From Halomonas sp. I5-271120 (GTDB lineage Bacteria > Pseudomonadota > Gammaproteobacteria > Pseudomonadales > Halomonadaceae), in NCBI RefSeq assembly GCF_030553075.1, contig NZ_CP130701.1, positions 3,534,001 to 3,598,000 on the forward strand: a stretch of 64,000 bases of DNA, read 5' to 3'. Position 1 is the first letter of the stretch. Each line of letters opens with the position of its first letter. A program made the translations under genes and the position numbers. Below, piece after piece: positions 21,396 to 31,556 of this stretch. The notes beneath the pieces are model-generated. The model ran no database searches, had not been told where the DNA came from, and worked only from the letters and a program-made list of their open reading frames with translations.

Positions 21396-22460
21396 TCAGG
21401 CGGAGCCTCCTCGGGAGGCCTCTCCCAACCAGGCCGCCAGGCTGGCCCGATTAGGCGATTCGATGACGCCCTTTTCGCTGACGATGGCATCGATCAGCCC
21501 GGCCGGGGTGACATCAAACACCGGATTGTAAATATCGATACCGTCGGGTGCCACGGCACGCTCGCCCTGGTGGGTCAGCTCGCGGGCGTCGCGGGTCTCG
21601 ATGGGAATGTCTGCGCCGCTTTCCAGGCTCGCATCGAAGGTGCCGGTCGGTGCGACCACCATCACCTTGACGCCGAAATGGCGCGCCTGTACCGCCAGCG
21701 CCAAGGTGCCGATCTTGTTGGCCACATCGCCGTTGGCCGTTACCCGATCGGCGCCGACGATCAGCCAGCCAATGTCCCCGCGAGCCATCAGCAGCGAGGC
21801 TGCCGAATCCACGGCCAGGGTCACGGGGATGCGTTCCTCGGCAAGCTCCCAGGCTGTCAGGCGAGCGCCCTGCAGCCAGGGGCGCGTCTCATTGGCATGC
21901 ACGTGGGTAATCAGCCCCCGGGCCCAGCCGCTGCGGATCACGCCGAGCGCCGTGCCATGGCCGCCGGTGGCCAGTGCCCCGGTATTGCAGTGGGTCATGA
22001 CCGCCTTCGGCGCCTCGCGGGCGAGCAGGTCGGCACCGTATTCCCCCATCGCCAGGCAGTCGGCAAGATCCTGGCGTTGGATATCCCGGGCCGTCTCAAG
22101 CAGCGTCTCGACCGGCGGCGCGACAGCATGGCGGTGTGCCGTGACCACCGCCCGCATGCGCTCCAGCGCCCAGAACAGGTTGATCGCCGTGGGACGCGAT
22201 GCCGCAAGCCTTGCCATTGCGGCGTCCAGCGTCGCCGGCCAGTCGGGTCCCGACGCCTGCCGCGCAGCCAGCACGACGCCATAGGCCGCGGTAATGCCGA
22301 TCGCCGGCGCACCGCGCACCACCATGGCGGTGATCGCTTCGGCGGCCGCCTCGGCACTGTCGATTCGCAGCGTCTCGCGACGGCTTGGCAGCCAGCGCTG
22401 ATCGAGCAGTTCGAGGCTGTCGTCATTGCACCAGCGAATCGGCGTCAGGTGGGCAGTCAT
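21396..22460 (-). CDS. mtnA: S-methyl-5-thioribose-1-phosphate isomerase
   Basis: A 354-residue enzyme of the methionine salvage path that converts 5-methylthioribose 1-phosphate to the ribulose form. It has the eIF2B-like fold motifs: VVRGAPAIGITAAYG near residue 55, catalytic Cys in MTHCNTGALATGG and catalytic Asp in VGADRVTANGDVANKIGT. The ATG at 22460 follows GGAGAG. It is divergent from the methylthioadenosine deaminase gene 71 bp away, so the two may share a control region. Confidence 0.93.
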   Translation of the reverse strand: MTAHLTPIRWCNDDSLELLDQRWLPSRRETLRIDSAEAAAEAITAMVVRGAPAIGITAAYGVVLAARQASGPDWPATLDAAMARLAASRPTAINLFWALERMRAVVTAHRHAVAPPVETLLETARDIQRQDLADCLAMGEYGADLLAREAPKAVMTHCNTGALATGGHGTALGVIRSGWARGLITHVHANETRPWLQGARLTAWELAEERIPVTLAVDSAASLLMARGDIGWLIVGADRVTANGDVANKIGTLALAVQARHFGVKVMVVAPTGTFDASLESGADIPIETRDARELTHQGERAVAPDGIDIYNPVFDVTPAGLIDAIVSEKGVIESPNRASLAAWLGEASRGGSA

Positions 22461-22531
22461 GGTCTCTCCGGGGCAGGCAAGCATCAGCAGGAGCGGGTAG
22501 AATGGGCTCATCATACCGAAGGAGTGATGCG

Positions 22532-23863
22532 ATGCCATCTAACGCACCGCGTGACGTAGAGCTCGTGATCGAGGCGCGCTGGATTCTGCCGATGAGTGAT
22601 GGCCTGCCGACCCTCGAGGACCATGCCATTGCCATCGATGCCGGTCGCCTGCTCGGCCCTTGGCCGATCGGCGAGGTCGCGCAGTGCGTCCGTCCGGCGC
22701 GAACCCTGCGCCTCACGCATCATGCCCTGCTGCCGGGGCTGATCAACGCCCACAATCACGCCGGCATGAGCCTGATGCGCGGCTTCGCCGACGACCTGCC
22801 GCTGATGACCTGGCTCAACGAGCACATCTGGCCGGCAGAGGCCGCTCATGTAAATCCCGAGTTCGTGGCGGCGGGCACGCGGCTGGCCTGCGCCGAGATG
22901 CTCACCTCAGGCACCACGACCTTCGCCGACATGTACCTGGCGCCGGAGGCCGTTGTACCGGTGGTCGAAGAAGCAGGCATGCGCGCGCAGCTCTGCACGC
23001 CGCTGATTGACTTTCCCACGCCCTGGTCAAAAGACTTTGAGAGCGGCGTGCGCCAGACCGAGGCGCTGAAGGCCAGCCTGAGCGACCACTCCCTGATTTC
23101 ACTGGCCTTCGGCCCCCATGCGCCCTACACGGTCGGCGATGCTAGCCTTGGCAGACTGTGCGAGGCTCGCAAGCAGCTCGGCCTGCCGATCCAGATGCAC
23201 GTGCATGAGACGCGCGATGAAGTCGAACAGGGACTCGCCAAAGACGGCAAACGCCCGCTGCGCCGGCTGTTCGATTCAGGCCTGCTCGGCCCGCATTTTC
23301 AGGCCGTGCACATGACCCAGGTCGACGATGAAGACCTGGCGCTGCTGCGTGAGACCGACACCGCCGTCATCCACTGCCCCCAGTCTAACCTCAAGCTCGC
23401 TAGCGGCTTTTGCCCGGTGGCCAGGCTCCAGAAGGTCGGCATCACCGTCGGGCTCGGCACCGACGGCGCCGCCAGCAACAATGACCTGGACATGTTCGAT
23501 GAGATGAAGACGGCAGCCCTGCTGGCCAAGGGCGTCAGCGGTGACGCCGCTGCCCTGCCGGCGATGGCGGCGCTGGCCATGGCCACCCGCGACAGCGCCA
23601 GGGCTCTTGGTATGGAAAAACGCCGGGGGCAGCTCCTCGAAGGCTTCGATGCCGACCTGATCGCCGTAGATCTTGAAGCCCTGAACAGCGTCCCCGTACA
23701 CCACCCGGCTTCGGCGGCGGTCTATGCCGTACAAAGCCGTCAGGTCAGCCATGTCTGGGTCGCAGGCAGCGCTCGCCTGGATGCTGGGGAACTCGTGGGA
23801 CTCGACCGAAAGGCACTGCTCCATGAGGCCCGTCAGTATGAGCGGACCATGCGTCCTGTTTAA
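22532..23863 (+). CDS. mtaD: 5-methylthioadenosine/S-adenosylhomocysteine deaminase (TRZ/ATZ family)
   Basis: A 443-residue amidohydrolase. The metal site is visible as NAHNH (about residues 73-76), HVHETRDE, a following HMTQ His and the Asp in GTDGAASNND. It deaminates methylthioadenosine to methylthioinosine, the route used in Pseudomonas before phosphorolysis and MtnA. The start at 22532 follows AAGGAG. The gene heads a rightward group with ubiG and mupP, the order known from Pseudomonas. Confidence 0.87.
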   Translation: MPSNAPRDVELVIEARWILPMSDGLPTLEDHAIAIDAGRLLGPWPIGEVAQCVRPARTLRLTHHALLPGLINAHNHAGMSLMRGFADDLPLMTWLNEHIWPAEAAHVNPEFVAAGTRLACAEMLTSGTTTFADMYLAPEAVVPVVEEAGMRAQLCTPLIDFPTPWSKDFESGVRQTEALKASLSDHSLISLAFGPHAPYTVGDASLGRLCEARKQLGLPIQMHVHETRDEVEQGLAKDGKRPLRRLFDSGLLGPHFQAVHMTQVDDEDLALLRETDTAVIHCPQSNLKLASGFCPVARLQKVGITVGLGTDGAASNNDLDMFDEMKTAALLAKGVSGDAAALPAMAALAMATRDSARALGMEKRRGQLLEGFDADLIAVDLEALNSVPVHHPASAAVYAVQSRQVSHVWVAGSARLDAGELVGLDRKALLHEARQYERTMRPV

Positions 23864-24017
23864 GCCAGGACCTGAATGAGCCTTTGCCTAGCGTTGACTA
23901 ACCTTTTTTTGCTGCGGCTAAACCCGGCACCGTCGAGGGAGCCACAGCCATGACACCGACTCTAGCCCACGCTATTGCACAGCGTGGCCAGCGATCATTT
24001 TGCGGGAGAAGCATCAG

Positions 24018-24842
24018 ATGAGCAGTGAATCCCAGGCGTCACATCACGCCCCACAGCAAGGTTTAGGTCGAACCCCAGATCAAACCCCAGAGGAAACCTC
24101 ACAGAAAGACCAAAGCGCCCGCCCCGGCACCGACTATCGAGATAATGTCGATGCCGCCGAAGTGGCCAAGTTCGAGGCCCTGGCCAGCCGCTGGTGGGAC
24201 AAGGAAAGCGAGTTCAAGCCGCTGCATGAGATCAATCCGTTGCGCCTTGATTTCATCGACGCCCGGTCGGGCCTGGCGGGCAAGCGCGTCATCGACGTCG
24301 GCTGTGGCGGCGGGATCCTAGCCGAAGCCATGGCGCACCGTGGCGCTCGGGTAACCGGCATCGACATGGGTGAAGCGCCGCTGGCGGTGGCCCGGCTGCA
24401 TCGCGAGGAGAGCGGCGTGGAGGTCGACTATCGCCAGGCCAGCGCCGAAGAAATGGCCGCCGAACAGCCTGAGGCCTATGACATTGTCACCTGCCTTGAG
24501 ATGCTCGAGCACGTCCCGGACCCTGCGGCCGTGGTTCGCGCCTGTGCCACCCTGGTCAAGCCGGGGGGACAGGTGTTCTTTTCGACCATCAACCGCAACC
24601 CCAAGGCCTACGCCTTTGCGATCCTCGGCGCCGAGTACGTGCTGCGGCTCCTGCCCCGAGGCACCCATGACTACAAGAAGTTCATTCGTCCTGCCGAGCT
24701 CGCTGGCTGGGCGCGTGCCGCAGGTCTGCACCTCGGCGAGCAGACCGGACTGACCTACAACCCGCTGACCCGTCGCTATCGCCTGGATGCCTACGATGTC
24801 TCGGTGAACTACATGATCCAGACCCGGCGAGAGACGACATGA
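24018..24842 (+). CDS. ubiG: Ubiquinone biosynthesis O-methyltransferase UbiG
   Basis: A 274-residue SAM-dependent methyltransferase acting in two O-methylation steps of ubiquinone synthesis. The core starts at [19 protein letters not shown] (about residue 45), with SAM motif [16 protein letters not shown], the [10 protein letters not shown] block and the lipid-contact region near [14 protein letters not shown]. The first 40 or so residues are an extra Ser/Thr/Gln/Pro-rich tail, absent from the roughly 240-residue E. coli enzyme and partly built from a 12-bp DNA repeat. GGGAGAA precedes the ATG at 24018. Its stop overlaps the mupP start as ATGA. Confidence 0.92.
   Translation: MSSESQASHHAPQQGLGRTPDQTPEETSQKDQSARPGTDYRDNVDAAEVAKFEALASRWWDKESEFKPLHEINPLRLDFIDARSGLAGKRVIDVGCGGGILAEAMAHRGARVTGIDMGEAPLAVARLHREESGVEVDYRQASAEEMAAEQPEAYDIVTCLEMLEHVPDPAAVVRACATLVKPGGQVFFSTINRNPKAYAFAILGAEYVLRLLPRGTHDYKKFIRPAELAGWARAAGLHLGEQTGLTYNPLTRRYRLDAYDVSVNYMIQTRRETT
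24071..24106 (+). repeat. 12-bp repeat in frame inside the ubiG 5' end
   Basis: AACCCCAGATCA, AACCCCAGAGGA and AACCTCACAGAA are three degenerate 12-bp units. In frame they encode a Thr-Pro/Ser-(Asp/Glu/Gln)-Gln/Glu-like pattern ([11 protein letters not shown]). They make up part of the extra N-terminal tail of UbiG. Confidence 0.65.
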
Positions 24843-25501
24843 GCCTAGCGACGCCCCCTCGTGCCCTGCTCTTTGATCTGGATGGCACCCTGGTGGACAC
24901 CGCTCCCGACCTGGCGCGGGCCACCAATGCCCTGCGCGCCTACCATGACCTGCCTGCCCTGCCCTACGAAACGATCCGGGCTCAGGTGTCCAATGGCGGC
25001 AGCGCGCTGGTCACTCTGGCACTGGGACTCGAGCGCGACCACGCCCAGCATGATGCAGCCCGAAGCTTTCTGCTCGACGCTTACGGACAGGATGTGGCCG
25101 CCGAGAGCCGACTATTCGAGGGGCTCGCACCGCTGATCACGGCCTGGGCCGTATCGCCACGGGCCTGGGGCATTGTCACCAACAAGCCCCGCGCCTATGC
25201 CGCTCCCCTGATCGAGGCCCTGGCTCTTACCCCGGGAGCTTTCCTCTGCGCCGATGATCTTCCGGTCAAGAAGCCCGATCCAGCGCCGCTGTGGGAAGCC
25301 GCGCGCCGGCTGGGCGTCACGGCCGAGGAATGCTGGTATATCGGTGATCATCGCCGAGATATCGAGGCCGCCCGCGCCGCCGGCATGACCGCCGTCGCTG
25401 TGGGCTATGGCTATCTGGACGAAGTTGAGGACATCCATGCCTGGTCGGCGGATCATGTCTTCGACACGCCCGCGGCACTGGCCAGAGCCCTCGGATACTG
25501 A
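24839..25501 (+). CDS. mupP: HAD phosphatase, probable N-acetylmuramic acid 6-phosphate phosphatase MupP
   Basis: A 220-residue HAD hydrolase: nucleophile motif [10 protein letters not shown] (about residues 12-21), motif II Thr in GIVTNKP, Lys in PVKKPDP and the acidic motif in [12 protein letters not shown]. On sequence alone it looks like phosphoglycolate phosphatase Gph. Its place directly after ubiG (ATGA overlap) and mtaD matches the Pseudomonas gene shown to be MupP, which dephosphorylates MurNAc-6-phosphate in peptidoglycan recycling. I prefer MupP; Gph activity is the alternative. Confidence 0.82.
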   Translation: MSLATPPRALLFDLDGTLVDTAPDLARATNALRAYHDLPALPYETIRAQVSNGGSALVTLALGLERDHAQHDAARSFLLDAYGQDVAAESRLFEGLAPLITAWAVSPRAWGIVTNKPRAYAAPLIEALALTPGAFLCADDLPVKKPDPAPLWEAARRLGVTAEECWYIGDHRRDIEAARAAGMTAVAVGYGYLDEVEDIHAWSADHVFDTPAALARALGY

Positions 25502-25530
25502 TCGAGGCCGGAAACAGGTGACACGACCCC

Positions 25531-25576
25531 AAACGACGATGGGCCTGGCTCGTGGAGCCAGGCCCATCGTCGTTTT
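25531..25576. terminator. Bidirectional terminator between mupP and yciK
   Basis: AAACGACGATGGGCCTGGCT pairs exactly over 20 bases with the segment at 25556-25575 around a CGTGG loop. T-runs lie on both strands. It separates two convergent genes and runs straight into a tandem repeat. Confidence 0.9.
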
Positions 25577-25627
25577 GCCTTGGGATTGTGCCTTGGGGTT
25601 GTGCCTTGAGATGTTGCCTTGAAGAAC
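25576..25627. repeat. Four 13-bp tandem repeats next to the terminator
   Basis: TGCCTTGGGATTG, TGCCTTGGGGTTG, TGCCTTGAGATGT and TGCCTTGAAGAAC stand head to tail. TGCCTTG is constant and the last six bases vary. The array begins at the T-run of the terminator. About 85 bp without visible features follow before yciK ends. Confidence 0.8.
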
Positions 25628-25712
25628 CTCAGAGGAACCCGAGAAGAGCCCCTCTAAGCCTTACCGCTGAGCGCGTATTTCAACGCGATGGTCACTGATC
25701 AGTGTCCTGATA

Positions 25713-26474
25713 TCAGGCCTTCGGCGGTTGAGCGTCGAAGCGCTCGCCGCTATGCCCCTGACTATCAGGGCCGATCAGCCACAGATAGGTCGGCATGATC
25801 TCGTCAGGAGTACGCAGCCGCTTAGGGTCCTCGGCGGGATAGGCCGTCTTGCGCATCTGCGTGCGTGTGGCACCCGGATTCAGGGTGTTGACGCGAATGT
25901 TGGAGACATTCTCCAGCTCATCGGCCAACAATTCGCTGAAATTCTCGGTCGCCGCCTTGGAAACCGCATAGGCGCCCCAGAACGCCCGCCCCTTGCGTCC
26001 CACGCTCGAGGAGGTGAAGACCACCGAGGCATCGTCAGAGGTTTTTAGCAGCGGCAAGAGCGCCTGTGTCATCCAGATCGGACCGTTGATATTGACCTGC
26101 ATGACCTGCTCCCACAGCGCGGGGTTGTACTGCTCGAAGGGCGTCAACCGCCCCAGCAGACTCGCGTTGTGAAGGATACCGTCGAGGCGGCCGAACTCCT
26201 TGTCGAGCGTCTCGGCCATGTCGTGGTAGTCCTTGAGCGTGGCGCCTTCGAAATTCAGCGGAAAAATAGCCGGCTGAGGGCCACCCGCCGCCTCGATGGC
26301 ATCATAGGTGGCCTCCAGCTTGGCGATCGTCCGACCGAGCAAAATCACCGTAGCGCCATGGCGAGCATAGCTCAGCGCGGCGGCATGGCCGATGCCGTCG
26401 CCGGCCCCGGTGACCAGGATCACCCGCCCCGCCAGTAGATCAGGACGCGCCTGATAATCGATCTTGCAGCTCAT
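25713..26474 (-). CDS. yciK: Short-chain dehydrogenase of the YciK family
   Basis: A 253-residue SDR oxidoreductase. The cofactor loop is VTGAGDGIGHAAA (about residues 21-33), NAS takes the place of NNAG, Ser is in FTSSSVGRKG and the catalytic YxxxK is in GAYAVSKAA. The GRAFWGAYAVSKAATENF wording matches YciK. The substrate is unknown. AAGGAG precedes the ATG at 26474. In Pseudomonas this gene follows mupP on the same strand; here it faces mupP and is instead the last gene behind cpoB, 26 bp away. Confidence 0.88.
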   Translation of the reverse strand: MSCKIDYQARPDLLAGRVILVTGAGDGIGHAAALSYARHGATVILLGRTIAKLEATYDAIEAAGGPQPAIFPLNFEGATLKDYHDMAETLDKEFGRLDGILHNASLLGRLTPFEQYNPALWEQVMQVNINGPIWMTQALLPLLKTSDDASVVFTSSSVGRKGRAFWGAYAVSKAATENFSELLADELENVSNIRVNTLNPGATRTQMRKTAYPAEDPKRLRTPDEIMPTYLWLIGPDSQGHSGERFDAQPPKA

Positions 26475-26500
26475 CGATGCTCCTTGAGGGGCCAATCGCG

Positions 26501-27289
26501 TCAGCCCGCAGACCGGTTGAGGAAATCGTTGGCCAGCCCCGCCGCACTGCTGTCAGGAAATTCCTTACGTACCCGCTCTAGCAAGGCACGGCTTTCCTCA
26601 GGCTTGCCTTGACGCGCTCTCAACAGCCCCTGCTTGTAGAGGGCATCCGGCATCTTGCTGCTCTGCGGGAAGTTCTGAATCACTCGCTCGAAGGCCGCCG
26701 ATGCCTTGTCGAGTTCCGTCTGAGCCGAGTACAGCTCACCCAGCCAGTAGTGACCGTTGGCGGTCAGCCCGGTGTTGGGGTAATCGGCGACGAAACCTTC
26801 GAAGGCAGTGATGGCGGCAGGAAAGTCCCGCGCCTGCACCTTGGCAAAGGCGGCCTGATAGGCGGCTCGCGCTTCATTGCTGGTGGTTGGCTCGCTGCCG
26901 GCCGAAGACTCACTCGTCGCCGTCTTGGCGCCCTCTTCTTCACCGGTTGCCGCTGCCTGTTCAGCGGCCGCGGCTCGCTCGCCGGACTGAATGCGCTTCT
27001 CGAGCTCCAGATAGCGCTGCTGCGCCATCTGACGCTGCTGATCTAGCTGATAGCGCAGCTCTTCGATCTGGCCACGCAGCCGCTTGATTTCATCCTGGTT
27101 CTCCTGCACCTGGTTAAACAACACCAGGCTGCCTCCGGACTCCTCGCGCACTTCGGCGCGCTGATAGAAGCTACCGGAGCCTTGCGAGAGATCCTCGACC
27201 ACCGGCGCGGCGCTCACCAGCGGCGGCAGCGCCAGGCAGAGCCCGGCGCCAAGGGTCGTCAACGTGAATCTCGACAGACCATCTTTCAT
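26501..27289 (-). CDS. cpoB: Cell division coordinator CpoB (YbgF), Tol-Pal associated
   Basis: A 262-residue periplasmic protein: signal peptide ending near LVSAA-PVVED, a coiled-coil region at about residues 55-105 (NQVQENQDEIKRLRGQIEELRYQLDQ), an Ala/Glu/Thr-rich linker, then TPR repeats over about residues 140-260 (AYQAAFAKVQARDFPAAITAFEGFV...NGHYWLGELYSAQ). CpoB binds TolA and links peptidoglycan synthesis with outer-membrane constriction. GGAGTG precedes the ATG. It closes the tol-pal cluster. Confidence 0.93.
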   Translation of the reverse strand: MKDGLSRFTLTTLGAGLCLALPPLVSAAPVVEDLSQGSGSFYQRAEVREESGGSLVLFNQVQENQDEIKRLRGQIEELRYQLDQQRQMAQQRYLELEKRIQSGERAAAAEQAAATGEEEGAKTATSESSAGSEPTTSNEARAAYQAAFAKVQARDFPAAITAFEGFVADYPNTGLTANGHYWLGELYSAQTELDKASAAFERVIQNFPQSSKMPDALYKQGLLRARQGKPEESRALLERVRKEFPDSSAAGLANDFLNRSAG

Positions 27290-27325
27290 GTATCACTCCA
27301 TCGGCTGCAGGCGATCCGTAGCGAC

Positions 27326-27859
27326 TCAGTAGTCGAAGACCACACGGCGGTTCTGGGCATAGCTGTCTTCGCTGCTGCCCCGCACGGCCGGGCGTTCTTC
27401 ACCATAGCTGACCACCTCGAGCTGTGACGGAGACACGCCCTGTACCATCAGGAAGCGCTGGACAGCGTTGGCACGACGCTCGCCGAGGGCCAGGTTGTAC
27501 TCGCGGGTGCCGCGCTCGTCAGTATGCCCCTGCAACACCACAGAGGCGTTGGGGTGAGTGCGCAGATACTCGGCATGAGCAGCCATGACCGACTCGAACT
27601 CACTGCGGATGGTGTCACGGTCATAATCGAAATAGATCGTGCGGACCTGAGGAATGCCGTCCTGCTGGCCATCCCGCATGCCCATGCTGCTGGACCCGAC
27701 CTGCCCAGAGTTCATGCCCTGGCTGGAAGCGCCGCCGCTGGTGGCGCCTTCGCTGCCCGCCATGGACCCGTCCTGAGTGCCGCCGGTGCTGGAGCAACCG
27801 GCCATGACGACCAGCGAAAGGGCTGCGGCGAGATGCTTGGCATAGGGGGTAACGTGCAT
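27326..27859 (-). CDS. pal: Peptidoglycan-associated lipoprotein Pal
   Basis: A 177-residue outer-membrane lipoprotein. Lipobox VMAGC puts the lipidated Cys at residue 22. A Gly/Ser/Met-rich linker of about 45 residues follows, then an OmpA-like peptidoglycan-binding domain (TIYFDYDRDTI..., LQGHTDERGTREYNLALGERRANAV..., NRRVVF). The linker is glycine- and serine-rich. It is part of the Tol-Pal machine that pulls the outer membrane inward at division. Confidence 0.95.
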   Translation of the reverse strand: MHVTPYAKHLAAALSLVVMAGCSSTGGTQDGSMAGSEGATSGGASSQGMNSGQVGSSSMGMRDGQQDGIPQVRTIYFDYDRDTIRSEFESVMAAHAEYLRTHPNASVVLQGHTDERGTREYNLALGERRANAVQRFLMVQGVSPSQLEVVSYGEERPAVRGSSEDSYAQNRRVVFDY

Positions 27860-27913
27860 ATTCGACTCCTTGAAAGATGCCAGTGACTGGCAGGGTATAA
27901 ACGAAATGATCGT

Positions 27914-29197
27914 TTAATTCAGAAACGGTGACCAGGCGGGTTCGCGAACATCACCCTGAGCTGCGGGAAGCCGGAAAGACGCCTTGCCATCCGCCGAGAC
28001 CGCCGAGAGCACCCCTTTTCCGCCCTGCTGGGTGGCGAAGATTACCATGGTGCCGTTGGGGGCAACACTGGGTGATTCATCGGCACGCGAGTCGGTCAAG
28101 GTGATCAAGCGGCCAGTCTCCATGTCCTGTTTAGCCACCTGGAAGCCCTGGCTGCCGCGATGGATCATGAACAGGGTCTCGCCATCAGGTGCAAAGCGCC
28201 CACGAGAATTATAGTTGCCGGTGAAGGTCAGGCGCTTGGCTTCGCCGCTGGCCATATCATAGCGATATAGCTGCGGGCCGCCGCTTCGGTCGGATGTGAA
28301 CACCAGGCTTTGGCCGTCTGGCGCCCAACTAGGCTCGGTATCAATGGCGTCGCTGCGTGTCAGGCGCTGAAAGCTGCCGGCGCCGATGTCCATCACATAG
28401 ATTTCCGGCTGGCCATCCTTGGAGAGCGACATGGCCAACTTGCGGCCGTCCGGGGACCAGGCCGGTGCCCCGTTGATGCCCTCGAAAGAGCTGGCTCGTA
28501 CCCGCTGACTGGATGCCAGGTTCTGGATATAGATGGCCGGACGTCCAGTTTCAAACGACACATAGGCGAGCTTCTGACCATCCGGCGACCAGTCCGGTGA
28601 CAGAATCGGCTCGTCAGAGGACAGGATCTGCTGGCTGTTGTAGCCGTCAGCGTCGGCCACTTGCAGGCCATACTGGATATTCTCGCCCACCCCTTGTGCG
28701 GTGACATAGGCGATCTGGGTCGAGAAGGCACCACGAATCCCGGTGATGGCCTCGAATATCTCGTCGCTTATACGGTGCGCCGCTGCTCGCGACTGATCGG
28801 GGCCGGCGAGATTGATGACCTTGCCGAGCATGCGCTCCTGGCCGTAGACGTCCATCAGTTCGTACTGAATGCTGCCATCGGTGCCGACCTTGCCCACCAC
28901 CAGGTAATCGGCATCCACCGCCCGCCAGTCGCGATAGTTGACCTCGCTGCTGGCACTCGGCGTGGCGATAAGATTGTCTCGGGACAGGGGCTTGAACTGA
29001 CCACTGCGCTCAAGATCGTTGGCGATCACGCTGGCAATATCCGTGGGCAGCTGAGCGCCCTGCTCGGCGAAAGGCACCACGGCAATCGGCGTGGCCCGAT
29101 CACTGCCCTGGGTAATTTCGATGGTCAGATCAGCATGGGCAAGGCTGGCAATCATCATCAGCAGCATGCCGCACCACAGGCTCGAATAACGTTTCAT
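27914..29197 (-). CDS. tolB: Tol-Pal system beta-propeller protein TolB
   Basis: A 427-residue periplasmic protein with a signal peptide cut near SLAHA-DL (about residue 22), an N-terminal domain (about 23-160) with VPFAEQG, and a six-bladed propeller marked by repeated SPDG/APDG blocks ([44 protein letters not shown]). It binds Pal. Its start overlaps the tolA stop (TGATG), so translation is coupled. Confidence 0.95.
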   Translation of the reverse strand: MKRYSSLWCGMLLMMIASLAHADLTIEITQGSDRATPIAVVPFAEQGAQLPTDIASVIANDLERSGQFKPLSRDNLIATPSASSEVNYRDWRAVDADYLVVGKVGTDGSIQYELMDVYGQERMLGKVINLAGPDQSRAAAHRISDEIFEAITGIRGAFSTQIAYVTAQGVGENIQYGLQVADADGYNSQQILSSDEPILSPDWSPDGQKLAYVSFETGRPAIYIQNLASSQRVRASSFEGINGAPAWSPDGRKLAMSLSKDGQPEIYVMDIGAGSFQRLTRSDAIDTEPSWAPDGQSLVFTSDRSGGPQLYRYDMASGEAKRLTFTGNYNSRGRFAPDGETLFMIHRGSQGFQVAKQDMETGRLITLTDSRADESPSVAPNGTMVIFATQQGGKGVLSAVSADGKASFRLPAAQGDVREPAWSPFLN

Positions 29198-30312
29198 CAG
29201 CGCACATCTCCCGGTTTGAATCTCAGGTTAAAGTCTCGAAAGCGGCGCTGGGCCGCAGGGGGCAGATCTTGCATCTCGCGGAAGGGCGCAGCGCGCTCTA
29301 CTGCCTGAAGGACCGAGCGATCGAAGGCCGCATCGCCACTGCTCTGGACGAGCTGCGTATTGACCAGCTCGCCGGTAGGCAGCAGCGTCAGGCGCACCAG
29401 CGCTTGGACACCTGAACTCAGATTAGGCGGAACAATCCAGGCTTGCTCGACGGCGCTGCGCACCAGGTTCTGGAAGCTATTACTGGCCTGCTCCGCCTGA
29501 CGAGCATTGGCGATGTCCTCTTCCTCGCCGGCAATGGCGCTGTCCAGGCTATTGCTGGCCGCTTCGGCCGCACGCTTGGCGGCTTCTTCCCGACGCTTGC
29601 GCTCAGCTTCGGCTTCGGCCTGCTGGCGAGCCTCTTCCTGGCGTTTGCGTTCGGCCTCGGCTTCAGCCTGCTTTCGCGCCTCTTGCTGACGCTTTGCTTC
29701 GGCTTCAGCTTCGGCCTGCTGGCGGGCTTCTTCCTGGCGCTTGGCCTCAGCCTGAGCCTGTGCCTTCTGACGGGCTTCCTCCTGGCGCTTGGCTTCTGCG
29801 TCGGCCTCCGCCTGGCGGCGGGCTTCCTCTTGACGCTGTTGCTCGGCTTCGGCCTGTGCCTGACGCTGTGCCTCAGCCTCCTGGCGCGCCTGCTCCTCTT
29901 GCTGTCGGCGGGCTTCGGCGGCGGCGGCTTCTTCGGCACGACGCTGGGCATCGGCCTCGGCCTCACTGCGTGCTTGTTCGGCGGCCTTGCGTGCCGCTGC
30001 CTGTTCGGCCGCTTGCTGAGCTTGCTGCTCGGCCGCTGCCTGTTCGGCTTCCTGCTGGCGTTGGCGCTCAGCAGCGGCGGCCTCTTCCTCTGCCTGACGC
30101 TTAGCGGCACGGGCTCTGGCGGCCTCGGCACGCTGCGCCTGGTCGGTTGCGGTTTCGGTGCTGACCAGCGTCGCCTTGACCACTGACGCCGAGCTCGGCT
30201 CCTCTTCAGAGGTCGGAAATTCCAGCACATTGATCACGACGACCCCGACGTGCAGGGCAAGCGCCAGGGCCACCGGCAGGCCGTAGCCCACGCGGGAGTC
30301 ATGTCTGGCCAT
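29197..30312 (-). CDS. tolA: Tol-Pal energy-transducing protein TolA
   Basis: A 371-residue protein with a short cytosolic start, one membrane helix (about residues 11-30, [20 protein letters not shown]), a long Ala/Glu/Gln/Arg-rich helical stretch of about 200 residues and a globular C-terminal domain (about 275-371). The helical part has near-identical [14 protein letters not shown] repeats that are also repetitive at DNA level. TolA spans the periplasm and couples TolQR proton flow to TolB-Pal. Confidence 0.93.
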   Translation of the reverse strand: MARHDSRVGYGLPVALALALHVGVVVINVLEFPTSEEEPSSASVVKATLVSTETATDQAQRAEAARARAAKRQAEEEAAAAERQRQQEAEQAAAEQQAQQAAEQAAARKAAEQARSEAEADAQRRAEEAAAAEARRQQEEQARQEAEAQRQAQAEAEQQRQEEARRQAEADAEAKRQEEARQKAQAQAEAKRQEEARQQAEAEAEAKRQQEARKQAEAEAERKRQEEARQQAEAEAERKRREEAAKRAAEAASNSLDSAIAGEEEDIANARQAEQASNSFQNLVRSAVEQAWIVPPNLSSGVQALVRLTLLPTGELVNTQLVQSSGDAAFDRSVLQAVERAAPFREMQDLPPAAQRRFRDFNLRFKPGDVR

Positions 30313-30321
30313 GCGTGCTCC

Positions 30322-30765
<444 letters not shown>

Positions 30766-30777
30766 GGCATTGCTCCC

Positions 30778-31467
30778 TCAGGCCGCATCCTGATCACCGC
30801 GCCCCTGGAGGTTGCGGTGCAGGATGGAATGAAACTCTTCGGCAAAGTCTTCGTACTTACCGAGCAGCTTGCTGGACGAGGCAGACAGGCGGTTATAGAA
30901 GATAACCGCCGGAATCGCCGCGAACAGCCCCATGGCGGTGGCGATCAGGGCCTCGGCGATCCAGGGAGCGACGGTGGCAAGCGTGGCCTGCTGCGTCATC
31001 GACAGGCTCTGGAAAGAGCCCATGATGCCCCAAACGGTGCCGAACAGACCGATATACGGGCTGGCGGAGGCGACGGTGGCGAGGAAGATCAGGTGCAGAT
31101 TCAGGCGCTCTTCTTCGCGCGACCAGGCGACCCGCATCGAGCGCTGAACGCCCTCGAGTATCGCCTGGGGGTTACGCGTCTTGGGCAGCAGACGGTTGAA
31201 CTCGCGAAAGCCGGAGCGGAAGACGTGTTCGGCACCCTGGGTTTCCTGTTCCGCGGGTGTCTCTCGGTACAACTCGTTGAGATCAATGCCTGACCAGAAG
31301 CGGTCCTCGAAGGCCTTGTGGGCCCGCTTGGCGCGACGCAGTACGAAGCTGCGCTGAAAGATCACCACCCAGGACAGCACCGAGGCGATGATCAGCAGCA
31401 GCATCACGAACTGCACCACGCCACTGGCGTTCAGGATCAGATGTGGTATGGACATGGAGTCGTTCAC
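30778..31467 (-). CDS. tolQ: Tol-Pal system proton channel subunit TolQ
   Basis: A 229-residue ExbB/TolQ protein with three membrane helices: about residues 16-38, then the family signature GLFGTVWGIMGSF preceding helix two (about 140-165), then TAMGLFAAIPAVIFYN (about 175-195). The start is GTG behind AGAGGA; an internal ATG four codons later has no ribosome site. It is the first tol gene and follows ybgC by 89 bp. Confidence 0.94.
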   Translation of the reverse strand: MNDSMSIPHLILNASGVVQFVMLLLIIASVLSWVVIFQRSFVLRRAKRAHKAFEDRFWSGIDLNELYRETPAEQETQGAEHVFRSGFREFNRLLPKTRNPQAILEGVQRSMRVAWSREEERLNLHLIFLATVASASPYIGLFGTVWGIMGSFQSLSMTQQATLATVAPWIAEALIATAMGLFAAIPAVIFYNRLSASSSKLLGKYEDFAEEFHSILHRNLQGRGDQDAA

Positions 31468-31556
31468 GGGAGTCCTCTTTTATCAAACGCGTTCGTCATA
31501 CGAAAACCTCGAGCCGAACCTGCGACGTTAGCGCCCCAGGCCGGCGACTCATTTCT

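Noticed and set aside
23894..23924. TTGACT and TAAACC ahead of ubiG as a promoter
   Set aside because: The spacer is 19 bp and the -10 match is poor; too weak to annotate.
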